Part shown: in pieces, positions 15,869 through 22,960 of the stretch
Position numbering within the stretch: position 1 is the first letter of the stretch
How the letters are laid out: every line of letters begins with the position of its first letter
Source: DASSBR01 sp035701285
GTDB taxonomy: Bacteria; Pseudomonadota; Gammaproteobacteria; Natronospirales; DASSBR01
Assembly (NCBI GenBank): GCA_035701285.1
Contig: DASSNT010000011.1
Coordinates: forward strand, 1 to 39,831
Direction: 5' to 3'
Length of the DNA stretch: 39,831 nucleotides
Notes under the pieces: model-generated
Database searches by the model: none
Seen by the model: the letters and a program-made list of their open reading frames with translations, nothing else
What the model was told of the DNA's origin: nothing
Program-made: the position numbers and the translations under genes

Positions 15869-15887
15869 CCTCCTTGGGGAAAGGAGG
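15869..15887 (-). promoter_or_regulatory. Shine-Dalgarno/anti-Shine-Dalgarno hairpin at kbl
   Basis: On the minus strand CCTCCTT (15887-15881), loop TCCCC, AAGGAGG (15875-15869): a perfect seven-pair hairpin in which the kbl Shine-Dalgarno is the 3' arm. The 5' arm begins just downstream of the -10 element, so whether it is in the mRNA depends on the exact transcription start. Confidence 0.55.
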
Positions 15888-15889
15888 TG

Positions 15890-15895
15890 ATTATA
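15890..15895 (-). promoter_or_regulatory. Candidate kbl-tdh promoter, extended -10
   Basis: The minus strand reads GCTGTTATAATC: a perfect TATAAT with the TGn extension. No -35 is visible at the usual distance. It gives a leader of about 20 bases. Confidence 0.6.
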
Positions 15896-16001
15896 ACAGC
15901 GCCTCGTTTGCGCTCGCTGTTGTTCCCGGGATCGCGGGCTGCTTGTTGTCGTTTCGACGTGAACGATACACAATCAGGCCAGGTTCAAATGGAGTTGCAG
16001 C

Positions 16002-16436
16002 ATGGCTCGTCCCGAAACGCCATTAGTCGCCGCTGATGTTGTCATCCGGCTTGAGGATCGCCCCGACCGGCCGATCGTGTTGATCGAGCGGCACAACCCG
16101 CCTTACGGCTGGGCGCTGCCCGGCGGGTTTGTGGATGTCGACGAAACCGTGTCGGCGGCCGCGGTGCGCGAAGCGCGCGAGGAGACGGGGCTCGATGTGG
16201 AACTGCAGGCGCTGATCGGGTGTTATTCCGCACCCGGGCGCGATCCACGCGGACCGACGATCAGCGTCGTGTTCGCCGCCACTGCGACCGGCGAGCCGAA
16301 GGCGGGCGATGACGCCAAAAACTGGCAGCCGGTCGACCCGGAAAGCCGGCCGGAGCTGGCGTTTGATCATGCGCTGATTCTGGATGATTACTGCGATTGG
16401 TTGAGTGATGACGGGTATCGCGCCCGGGTTCGGTAG
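16002..16436 (+). CDS. Nudix hydrolase
   Basis: A 144-residue Nudix protein. The Nudix box GGFVDVDETVSAAAVREARE continues ETGLDV, matching GX5EX7REUXEEXGU with all metal-binding glutamates present. The preceding ERHNPPYGWALPGG and following GCYSAPGRDPRGPTISVVF resemble the ADP-ribose pyrophosphatase/NUDIX group that cleaves nucleoside diphosphates linked to another moiety; the exact substrate is not evident. GGAG (15991-15994) lies seven bases before the ATG. It is divergent from kbl and upstream of the arn cluster, with an inverted-repeat element between. Confidence 0.92.
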   Translation: MARPETPLVAADVVIRLEDRPDRPIVLIERHNPPYGWALPGGFVDVDETVSAAAVREAREETGLDVELQALIGCYSAPGRDPRGPTISVVFAATATGEPKAGDDAKNWQPVDPESRPELAFDHALILDDYCDWLSDDGYRARVR

Positions 16437-16450
16437 AGGAGGAAAAGCGA

Positions 16451-16572
16451 AGAATCCCCCTCTAACTCCCCCTTCCTCGCTACGCGAGCAAAGGGGAGGA
16501 TGAGAATGGCTCGTCTTTCTTGCTCTCCCCTTTGCAGCCGCAGGCCGGAAGGGGGAGCTGGAGGGGGATTCT
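16451..16572. repeat. Nested palindromic element upstream of arnT
   Basis: Outer arms 16451-16476 and 16547-16572 (26 bases, two mismatches) enclose an inner perfect pair, GCAAAGGGGAG (16488-16498) and CTCCCCTTTGC (16525-16535), plus a small CTCGC-TAC-GCGAG hairpin. The whole 122 bases would form one long folded-back structure. It fills most of the space between the Nudix stop and the arnT promoter. It has no coding capacity and looks like a miniature repeat element. Confidence 0.85.
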
Positions 16573-16602
16573 CAATCTTCCTGAACAAACGGTAACGATG
16601 GC

Positions 16603-16636
16603 GCGCCTGCCCCTCAGGCGCCGCAATCCGTATAAT
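16603..16636 (+). promoter_or_regulatory. Candidate arn operon promoter with overlapping palindrome
   Basis: A perfect TATAAT (16631-16636) precedes arnT by 31 bases. At the position expected for the -35 lies a seven-pair inverted repeat, GCGCCTG (16603-16609) and CAGGCGC (16615-16621), rather than a recognisable -35. It could be an activator or repressor site. No PmrA-like CTTAAT repeat is visible. Confidence 0.45.
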
Positions 16637-16667
16637 CGCCGGCTGACCTAATTATTCGGGGCGGTCA

Positions 16668-18323
16668 ATGCGCATTTCAGCCGGCTGGCGGACGGTTTTG
16701 CTATGCCTGTTCGTCGCTATCGTCTGGTTCGGCAATCTTCAATATCGCGACCTGTTCATGACCGACGAGGGTCGCTACGCTGAAATTCCGCGCGAAATGG
16801 TCGCCAGCGGCGACTGGGTGACGCCCCATCTCGACGGCTTCAAGTACTTTGAGAAGCCGGCGCTCCACTACTGGATCACGGCGGCAATTTACGAAGTTGC
16901 CGGCCTGCACAACTGGACGGCGCGGCTGTGGATCGCGCTGGCCGGCTTCCTGGGCCTAGGCATGACCTGGTTCGCCGGCACACGCCTGTTCGACGAGCGC
17001 ACCGGCCGCTATGGTGCGCTGCTGCTCGCCGGCAGCTTCTATTACATCTTCATGGGGCACTTCAATACGCTGGACATGGGGCTGGCGTTTTTCATGTGCG
17101 CCAGCCTGTTCACGTTTTTGATCGCCCAGCAGCGCCCGGATGACCGCGCCCATACGCGGCGCTGGATGCTGGCGGCGTGGGCGGCGGCGGCGCTCGCACT
17201 GCTGACCAAGGGGCTTGTGGCGCTCGCAATTCCCGGCGCGGTGTTCGTGGTGTATTCGCTGACGAAGCGCGACTGGCGTATCTGGCGGCGGCTGCACATC
17301 CTGCCGGGGCTGGCGCTGTTTCTGGCCATCGCCGCGCCGTGGTTCATCGTCGTGTCGCTGCGCAATCCCGATTTCTTCCATTTCTTTTTCGTGGTGCAGC
17401 ATTTCGAGCGTTACCTGACGCCGATCGCGCATCGCCCCGGCCCGTGGTACTACTTCCTGCCGGTGCTGGCGCTCGGCGCGTTGCCATGGTTGTGGCAGGG
17501 CGCGGTGGCGCTGGTACGTGGGGCCGGCGCGGTCGTGCGGCGCGACAATCTGCGTTTCGACCCGGTCTGGTTCCTGTGGCTGTGGATCGTCGTCACGTTC
17601 CTGTTTTTCTCCGCCTCCGATTCCAAGCTCGCGAGCTACATCCTGCCGCTGATGCCGGCCTTCGCGCTGCTGATCGGGCGCGAGCTGGCGCGCCATGAGC
17701 GCAAGGGCCTGCTGAGTGCGCTGGGTATCACGCTGTTGCTTGGCGCCATCATGCTCGTTTACAGCGTCTTCTATCTGCCCGGTCTTTCCAGCAATGCGGT
17801 GCCTGCCGAGCTGTACGCGCAGCTTGCTCGATGGGGGATCGGGGCGGCGGTGGTGCTGATTGCCGTGGCGCTGACCGGGATCGGCGTGATCCGAAAATGG
17901 CCGGCGGCGGTCGTGCCGGTGCTGGCCCTGGGCTGGCTGGTCGCGGTGCAGGTGCTGATTAGCGGTTCCCAGACGCTGTCGCCGGCGTACTCGACCCGCG
18001 CGCTGGTGGCGGAACTGGCCGATGACGATATCGGCGACGCGCCATTCTACAGCGTCGGCGATTATGAGCAGTCGCTGCCGTTCTATCTCGGGCGCACGGT
18101 GATCCCGGTCAGTTATCAGGGTGAACTGGCCTTCGGCATTGAGCGGCGCAAGCAACCGAAGCGATACGTCGCCACCCTGGAGGCGTTCAAGGCACGCTGG
18201 CTGGCCGACGCGCGGGCGTTCGCGTTTATGCCGCGCGAGGCTTACCATGCATTCCAACGGGAGGGTCTGCCGATGCGCGTGGTGGCCCGCGATCCGCGCC
18301 GCGTGGTGGTGGCGAAGCCATGA
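16668..18323 (+). CDS. arnT: Undecaprenyl phosphate-L-Ara4N lipid A transferase ArnT
   Basis: A GT83-family integral membrane glycosyltransferase that moves 4-amino-4-deoxy-L-arabinose from undecaprenyl phosphate to lipid A phosphates on the periplasmic side. The 551 residues match E. coli ArnT (550). Multiple hydrophobic segments occupy the first 450 residues. The first periplasmic loop has FMTDEGRYAEIPREMVASGD and KYFEKPALHYW, the conserved catalytic/metal-binding acidic region of ArnT/PMT enzymes. A soluble tail follows (about 440-551). It is the first gene of a seven-gene arn cluster; the neighbours settle the choice of ArnT over other PMT-like proteins. Confidence 0.93.
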   Translation: MRISAGWRTVLLCLFVAIVWFGNLQYRDLFMTDEGRYAEIPREMVASGDWVTPHLDGFKYFEKPALHYWITAAIYEVAGLHNWTARLWIALAGFLGLGMTWFAGTRLFDERTGRYGALLLAGSFYYIFMGHFNTLDMGLAFFMCASLFTFLIAQQRPDDRAHTRRWMLAAWAAAALALLTKGLVALAIPGAVFVVYSLTKRDWRIWRRLHILPGLALFLAIAAPWFIVVSLRNPDFFHFFFVVQHFERYLTPIAHRPGPWYYFLPVLALGALPWLWQGAVALVRGAGAVVRRDNLRFDPVWFLWLWIVVTFLFFSASDSKLASYILPLMPAFALLIGRELARHERKGLLSALGITLLLGAIMLVYSVFYLPGLSSNAVPAELYAQLARWGIGAAVVLIAVALTGIGVIRKWPAAVVPVLALGWLVAVQVLISGSQTLSPAYSTRALVAELADDDIGDAPFYSVGDYEQSLPFYLGRTVIPVSYQGELAFGIERRKQPKRYVATLEAFKARWLADARAFAFMPREAYHAFQREGLPMRVVARDPRRVVVAKP

Positions 18324-18336
18324 ATAAAGACAAGCA

Positions 18337-18708
18337 TTGAGCATCACGAGTTTTCTGCTGATCCTGGCCGGCGTGCTGCTGAACGCGCTGGCGCAGTTCC
18401 TGCTCAAGGCCGGCGTCAACCGGATGGGGACGATCGGGCTGGACTGGGGCGCGCTCACGTCTGCCGGCTGGCGGCTCGCCTCGGAACCGTACATCTACGG
18501 CGGGCTGGGCTGCTATGCCATCAGCGTCGTTGTCTGGATTCTCGCCTTGTCGCGGGTGCCGGTGAGCATGGCTTACCCCATGCTCTCGATCGGCTATGTC
18601 GTCACCGCCGTTGCCGCCTGGGCCTTTCTGGGCGAATCGGTGACGCCGCTGCGGCTGGTGGGTATCGGTATCATTATTATTGGCGTGTTCATCGTTGCAA
18701 GGAGCTAG
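18337..18708 (+). CDS. ArnE/ArnF-like SMR-family flippase subunit
   Basis: A 123-residue, four-transmembrane EmrE/SMR-type protein (hydrophobic segments near 3-25, 45-65, 73-93 and 100-120) with YPMLSIGYVVTAVAAWAFLGE, the SMR signature region shared with ArnE and ArnF. The E. coli ArnE/ArnF pair is implicated in flipping undecaprenyl-phosphate-L-Ara4N across the inner membrane. Only one such gene is present, so it may act as a homodimer or with a distant partner. The start used is TTG 18337, 13 bases after arnT; no Shine-Dalgarno is obvious. It ends one base before arnB. Confidence 0.82.
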   Translation: MSITSFLLILAGVLLNALAQFLLKAGVNRMGTIGLDWGALTSAGWRLASEPYIYGGLGCYAISVVVWILALSRVPVSMAYPMLSIGYVVTAVAAWAFLGESVTPLRLVGIGIIIIGVFIVARS

Positions 18709-18709
18709 T

Positions 18710-19831
18710 GTGACCGAATTTCTGCCCTTTACTCGTCCGACGCTCGATCAGGAAATGATCGACGGCGTCGTGGACGTGCTGAAGTCCGGCTGGATTACGA
18801 CCGGCCCGCAGGTCGAGAAATTTGAAGTTGCGCTGGCCGACTACTTCGGCGGCGAGCGGAAGGTGCGCGCGCTGACTTCCGCAACCGGTGCCCTGGAACT
18901 GGCGCTGGTGCTGGCGGGCGTGGGGCAGGGCGACGAGGTGATCGTGCCGGCGATGACGTTTGCCGCGAGCGCCAATGTCGTGGTGCGCGTTGGCGCGAAG
19001 CCGGTACTGGTCGATGTCGACCTGGATAGCCGCAATCTGCTCATCGAAGCTGTAGAAGCCGCGATCACGCCGCGTACGAAGGCAATCATGCCGGTTCACT
19101 TTGCCGGTCTCCCTGCCGACCTCGACAGCATTTATCGGCTGGCGGAAAAGCATGACCTGCGCGTGATCGAAGACGCCGCCCACGCCATCGGCAGCAGTTA
19201 CAACGGCAAACGCATCGGTTCGTTCGGCGATCTGGTCTGTTTCAGCTTTCACGCCAACAAGAACATGACAACGATCGAAGGCGCCGCGGTGTCGGTGGCC
19301 GACGAGGACAGCGCGCGGCAGCTCGAACTGCTGCGCTTCCACGGCATCACCAAACTGTCCGATGGCGGCATGGATGTCTCCGTCGCCGCCGGCAAGCACA
19401 ACATGACGGACGTCTCGGCGCGCATCGGCCTGTCGCAACTGGCCCGGCTCGATGAATTCAACGGCAAGCGTCGCGCGTTGATCAAACGCTATTTCGACAC
19501 CTTGGCCGACTCTCGTTTGCGGCTGCCCGCCCGGGGAGACGACGGCCATAGCTGGCACATGTTTGCGCCGCTGGTGCCGTTCGACGAGCTGGGGCTCGAC
19601 TTCGCGGGCCTGCGGGACAAGATGCACGGCCAGGGCATCGGCATCGGCCGCCATTACCCGGCGGTGCATCTGTTCAGCCTGTATCGCGACATGGGCTTCC
19701 GCGAAGGGCAGTTCCCGAACGCCGAGCGCATCGGCCGCGAGACAATTACGCTGCCGTTGTTCCCGGCGATGCAGGTCGCGGATGTCGACCGTGTCTGCGG
19801 TGCGCTGCTCGAGATTATCGGTACCGCCTGA
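18710..19831 (+). CDS. arnB: UDP-4-amino-4-deoxy-L-arabinose aminotransferase ArnB
   Basis: A DegT/DnrJ/EryC1/StrS PLP aminotransferase that aminates the UDP-4-keto sugar to UDP-L-Ara4N. GTG 18710 is chosen: AAGGAG lies five bases upstream and the product then starts MTEFLPFTRP, aligning with E. coli ArnB; the open frame extends further but without support. It has 373 residues. The PLP lysine is K184 in FSFHANKNMTTIEG; other marks are SGWITTGPQVEKFE, SATGALELAL, PVHFAGLPADLD and EDAAHAIGS. It overlaps arnC by one base (TGATG). Confidence 0.95.
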   Translation: MTEFLPFTRPTLDQEMIDGVVDVLKSGWITTGPQVEKFEVALADYFGGERKVRALTSATGALELALVLAGVGQGDEVIVPAMTFAASANVVVRVGAKPVLVDVDLDSRNLLIEAVEAAITPRTKAIMPVHFAGLPADLDSIYRLAEKHDLRVIEDAAHAIGSSYNGKRIGSFGDLVCFSFHANKNMTTIEGAAVSVADEDSARQLELLRFHGITKLSDGGMDVSVAAGKHNMTDVSARIGLSQLARLDEFNGKRRALIKRYFDTLADSRLRLPARGDDGHSWHMFAPLVPFDELGLDFAGLRDKMHGQGIGIGRHYPAVHLFSLYRDMGFREGQFPNAERIGRETITLPLFPAMQVADVDRVCGALLEIIGTA

Positions 19832-20829
19832 TGGTCGTTCACGCCGATATTGCACCCGGTCGCCGCGCTGCCGATCAGCCGGATTCCGCCGTCGCGGTCT
19901 CGGTTGTCGTGCCGGTCTACAACGAGGAAGACGGACTGCAGGCGCTGTTCGATCGCTTGTACCCGGCGCTCGACGCGCTGGGTTGCAGCTATGAATGCGT
20001 TTTCGTCGACGATGGCAGCGCCGACGGTTCGGCCGCGCTGCTGCGGCGGCAGTTCGAGCAGCGGCCGCATGAAACGCGGATCGTGTATCTGCAGTCCAAT
20101 TTCGGCCAGCACGCCGCGATCATGGCCGGCTTCAAGTACGCCCGTGGCGGTAAAGTGGTGACGCTGGACGCCGACCTGCAGAATCCCCCCGAGGAAATCG
20201 CAAAGCTGGTAGCAAAGCTCGACGAAGGCTACGACTATGTCGGTACGATCCGCCGCGATCGTCATGACAGCGCGTGGCGGCGGGTTGCGTCGAAGCTGAT
20301 GAACCGGATCCGTCATCGGGTTACGAAGGTGCGGATGACCGATCAGGGCTGCATGCTGCGCGCCTACGATCGGCAGGTAGTCGATGCAATCAATGCCACG
20401 CGCGAAATCAACACGTTCATCCCGGCGCTGGCCTATCTGTACGCGGCCAACCCCGTCGAGGTGGTGGTCGAGCATAGCGAGCGCGAATCGGGCCAGTCGA
20501 AGTATTCGCTCTACCGGCTGATCCGCCTGAATTTCGACCTGTTCACCGGTTTCTCGGTCGCGCCGCTGCAATTCTTTTCGTTTCTGGGCGTCATCATTGC
20601 GCTGATTTCGCTGGCGCTGTTCATTTACCTGATGGTCGACCGCTTGCTGCACGGGCCGGACGTCGGCGGCGTGTTCACGCTGTTCGCGATCGTGTTCTTC
20701 TTTATCGGCATCCTGCTGTTCGGCATCGGCATGCTGGGTGAATACATCGGCCGGATTTACCAGGAGGTGCAGCAGCGGCCGCGTTATCTGGTGCGCGCGG
20801 TGCTTGAAGAGCGGAACGACGAACCTTGA
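19831..20829 (+). CDS. arnC: Undecaprenyl-phosphate L-Ara4FN transferase ArnC
   Basis: A GT2 glycosyltransferase transferring 4-deoxy-4-formamido-L-arabinose from UDP to undecaprenyl phosphate. It has 332 residues (E. coli 322). The catalytic domain has VVPVYNEEDGLQALFDRLYP, FVDDGSADGS, LDADLQNPPEEI and MTDQGCMLRAY. Two C-terminal transmembrane segments (about 245-310) match ArnC topology. Its ATG overlaps the arnB stop (TGATG) and its TGA overlaps the TTG start of the next gene, indicating tight translational coupling. Confidence 0.94.
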   Translation: MVVHADIAPGRRAADQPDSAVAVSVVVPVYNEEDGLQALFDRLYPALDALGCSYECVFVDDGSADGSAALLRRQFEQRPHETRIVYLQSNFGQHAAIMAGFKYARGGKVVTLDADLQNPPEEIAKLVAKLDEGYDYVGTIRRDRHDSAWRRVASKLMNRIRHRVTKVRMTDQGCMLRAYDRQVVDAINATREINTFIPALAYLYAANPVEVVVEHSERESGQSKYSLYRLIRLNFDLFTGFSVAPLQFFSFLGVIIALISLALFIYLMVDRLLHGPDVGGVFTLFAIVFFFIGILLFGIGMLGEYIGRIYQEVQQRPRYLVRAVLEERNDEP

Positions 20830-21752
20830 GTTCAGCCGTCGTTTTCGCGTACCACAACGTGGGCGTGCGCTGCCTTGCAGTGCTGCTGGCGCACGGCGTC
20901 GATGTGTCGCTGGTGGTGACGCATCAGGACGATCCGGACGAAAACGTCTGGTTCGGCAGCGTCGCGTCGCTGGCGGCATTGCATCATATTCCGGTGGTCG
21001 CGCCGGAGGTGGGCGAGTTGCCTGCGCTGGCGGAGCAAATGAAAGCGCTGGCGCCGGACTTCGTGTTTTCGTTTTACTATCGATACATGCTGCCGGCGGC
21101 GATCGTCGATGTCGCATCGCGCGGCGCGCTGAACATGCACGGTTCGCTGCTGCCGAAGTATCGCGGTCGGGCGCCGGTGAACTGGGCGGTGCTGCATGGC
21201 GAAACGGAAACGGGTGCCAGCCTGCATTACATGGCGACCAAGCCGGATGCAGGCGATCTGGTTGCGCAGCAGGCAGTGCCGATTCTGCCGAACGACACCG
21301 CCAAAGAGGTGTTCGACAAGGTGACCTGCGCGGCGGAAGTCTGCCTGAATGACGCGTTGCCGGGGCTGCTTGATGGTTCCGCGTCGCGCGTGCCGCTGGA
21401 TCTCGGCCGCGGCAGCTATTGCGGTCGGCGTCGTCCCGAGGACGGGCGCATCGACTGGCAGAGATCGGCCGGCGAGATTCACAACCTGATTCGCGCGGTC
21501 GCGCCGCCTTATCCCGGCGCGTTTACCACGTTTCACGGCGAGACGCTCAAGGTCTTGCGCAGCCATTATCGCGGCGAAGCGGCAAAGCGATCGAATAACA
21601 CGCCGCGACTGTATTGCGACGATGGCCGGCTTTACATCGATTGCTGCGACGGGCAGCGCTTTGAAGCGCTCGCCCTGGAACTGAATGAAACGCCGCTGAC
21701 TGCGGCCGAATTTGAATCGCGTTTCGGCGCGGCGACATTGTTAGGAGAGTAG
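20826..21752 (+). CDS. arnA: UDP-L-Ara4N formyltransferase (separate ArnA N-terminal domain)
   Basis: Transfers a formyl group from 10-formyl-THF to UDP-L-Ara4N. The 308 residues align with the first 300 residues of E. coli ArnA: SSAVVFAYHNVG, FSFYYRYML, NMHGSLLPKYRGRAPVNWAV with the catalytic Asn and His, KPDAGDLVAQ with the catalytic Asp, then GRRRPEDGRIDW and AVAPPYPGAF. The start is TTG 20826, overlapping the arnC stop by four bases; the first residues MSSAVVFAYH match ArnA. In E. coli this domain is fused to the decarboxylase. Here a TAG stop and a new start separate them by one base. Confidence 0.93.
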   Translation: MSSAVVFAYHNVGVRCLAVLLAHGVDVSLVVTHQDDPDENVWFGSVASLAALHHIPVVAPEVGELPALAEQMKALAPDFVFSFYYRYMLPAAIVDVASRGALNMHGSLLPKYRGRAPVNWAVLHGETETGASLHYMATKPDAGDLVAQQAVPILPNDTAKEVFDKVTCAAEVCLNDALPGLLDGSASRVPLDLGRGSYCGRRRPEDGRIDWQRSAGEIHNLIRAVAPPYPGAFTTFHGETLKVLRSHYRGEAAKRSNNTPRLYCDDGRLYIDCCDGQRFEALALELNETPLTAAEFESRFGAATLLGE

Positions 21753-21753
21753 C

Positions 21754-22800
21754 GTGCGGAAAGTTCTGATTCTCGGCGTGAACGGCTTTATCGGCCATCA
21801 CTTGAGCAAGCGCATCATTGAAACGACCGACTGGGAAGTCTACGGCATGGATATGGCGTCGGATCGGGTCGAGGTGCTGCTCGACAGTCCGCGTTTTCAT
21901 TTCTTCGAGGGCGATATCACCATCAACAAGGAGTGGGTCGAGTATCACGTGCGCAAGTGCGACGTGGTGCTGCCGCTGGTGGCGATCGCGACGCCCGCCG
22001 TTTACGTGCAGGATCCTTTGCGCGTGTTCGAGCTCGATTTCGAGGCGAATCTGCCGATCGTCCGTCAGTGCGTGAAATACAAAAAGCGGGTGATTTTCCC
22101 GTCGACGTCGGAGGTGTACGGCATGTGCCGCGATCCGGCGTTCGATCCGTACGAGTCGGAGCTGATCCTGGGGCCGATCGAGCGGCAGCGCTGGATTTAC
22201 AGTTGCGCGAAACAGTTGCTCGACCGGGTGATCTGGGCCTACGGCGACAAGGTCGGGCTCGACTTTACGCTGATCCGGCCGTTCAACTGGATCGGCCCCG
22301 GCCTCGACAGCATTCATACGCCGAAGGAGGGCAGTTCCCGCGTGGTGACCCAGTTCCTTGGCCATATCGTGCGCGGTGAGGATATTCGGCTGGTCGACGG
22401 CGGGGCGCGCAAGCGCGCGTTCACGTACATTGACGACGGCATCGACGCGCTGATGAAGATTATCGAGAATCGCGACGGCGTGGCGAGCGGGCGGATTTAC
22501 AACATCGGCAATCCGGAGAACAGTCATTCGATTCGCGAGCTGGCGGAAATGATGATGGAGATCGCGCGCGAGATTCCTGAGTATGCTGCCAGTGCCGCGA
22601 GCGTGAATCTGATTGATGTTCCGGCGGATGATTATTACGGCAAGGGTTACCAGGATGTCGAGAACCGGGTACCGTCGGTCGAGCACACGCGGCGCGAACT
22701 CGACTGGGAGGCGAAGATCGACATGCGCGGCGCGCTGGAGCGAATTTTTGAAGCATATAAAGGCGACGTTGCCGAGGCGCGGAAGCTGATCGACGGTTGA
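21754..22800 (+). CDS. arnA: UDP-glucuronate decarboxylase (separate ArnA C-terminal domain)
   Basis: NAD-dependent oxidative decarboxylation of UDP-glucuronate to UDP-4-keto-pentose. The 348 residues match the C-terminal half of E. coli ArnA: VLILGVNGFIGHHLSKRII (Rossmann motif), VEYHVRKCDVVLPLVAIATP, IFPSTSEVYGMC with the catalytic Ser-Glu pair, the SCAKQLLDRVIWAYG YxxxK-type region with SCAK in place of SVSK, RPFNWIGPGLD, and YYGKGYQDVENRVPSVEH with the Arg corresponding to the catalytic R619. GTG 21754 has AGGAG six bases upstream. It follows the formyltransferase after one base. A repeat-filled 160-base gap separates it from arnD. Confidence 0.95.
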   Translation: MRKVLILGVNGFIGHHLSKRIIETTDWEVYGMDMASDRVEVLLDSPRFHFFEGDITINKEWVEYHVRKCDVVLPLVAIATPAVYVQDPLRVFELDFEANLPIVRQCVKYKKRVIFPSTSEVYGMCRDPAFDPYESELILGPIERQRWIYSCAKQLLDRVIWAYGDKVGLDFTLIRPFNWIGPGLDSIHTPKEGSSRVVTQFLGHIVRGEDIRLVDGGARKRAFTYIDDGIDALMKIIENRDGVASGRIYNIGNPENSHSIRELAEMMMEIAREIPEYAASAASVNLIDVPADDYYGKGYQDVENRVPSVEHTRRELDWEAKIDMRGALERIFEAYKGDVAEARKLIDG

Positions 22801-22818
22801 GGCTTCATTTCCGGCGCC

Positions 22819-22917
22819 CGCTCCGGCATCTATTTTCCGGGACGCCGTAAATCCATCCGTGGAGGCTTCGGGTTCGGCATCCTGCCTCACACGCCCCGGA
22901 AAATAGCTACCGGAGCG
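22819..22917. repeat. Inverted-repeat element between arnA and arnD
   Basis: Arms 22819-22845 and 22891-22917 (27 bases each, four mismatches) share CTATTTTCCGGG. The loop carries a second inverted segment. Together with the heptad array that follows it fills the gap between arnA and arnD. Its appearance is that of a dispersed intergenic repeat. Confidence 0.75.
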
Positions 22918-22937
22918 TCCACCTGCGTTGTCGCTTC

Positions 22938-22960
22938 CCCGAACCCCGAACCCCGAACCC
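22938..22960 (+). repeat. CCCGAAC heptad array abutting the arnD start codon
   Basis: Three perfect CCCGAAC units (22938-22958) plus CC run directly into ATG 22961. The same heptad, with C/T variation at the last base, recurs upstream of putA. It leaves no room for a Shine-Dalgarno before arnD. Confidence 0.85.

Noticed and set aside
16573..16667. PmrA-type box (CTTAAT repeats) upstream of arnT
   Set aside because: Only a single CTAATT-like stretch is present; no direct repeat with the required spacing was found.
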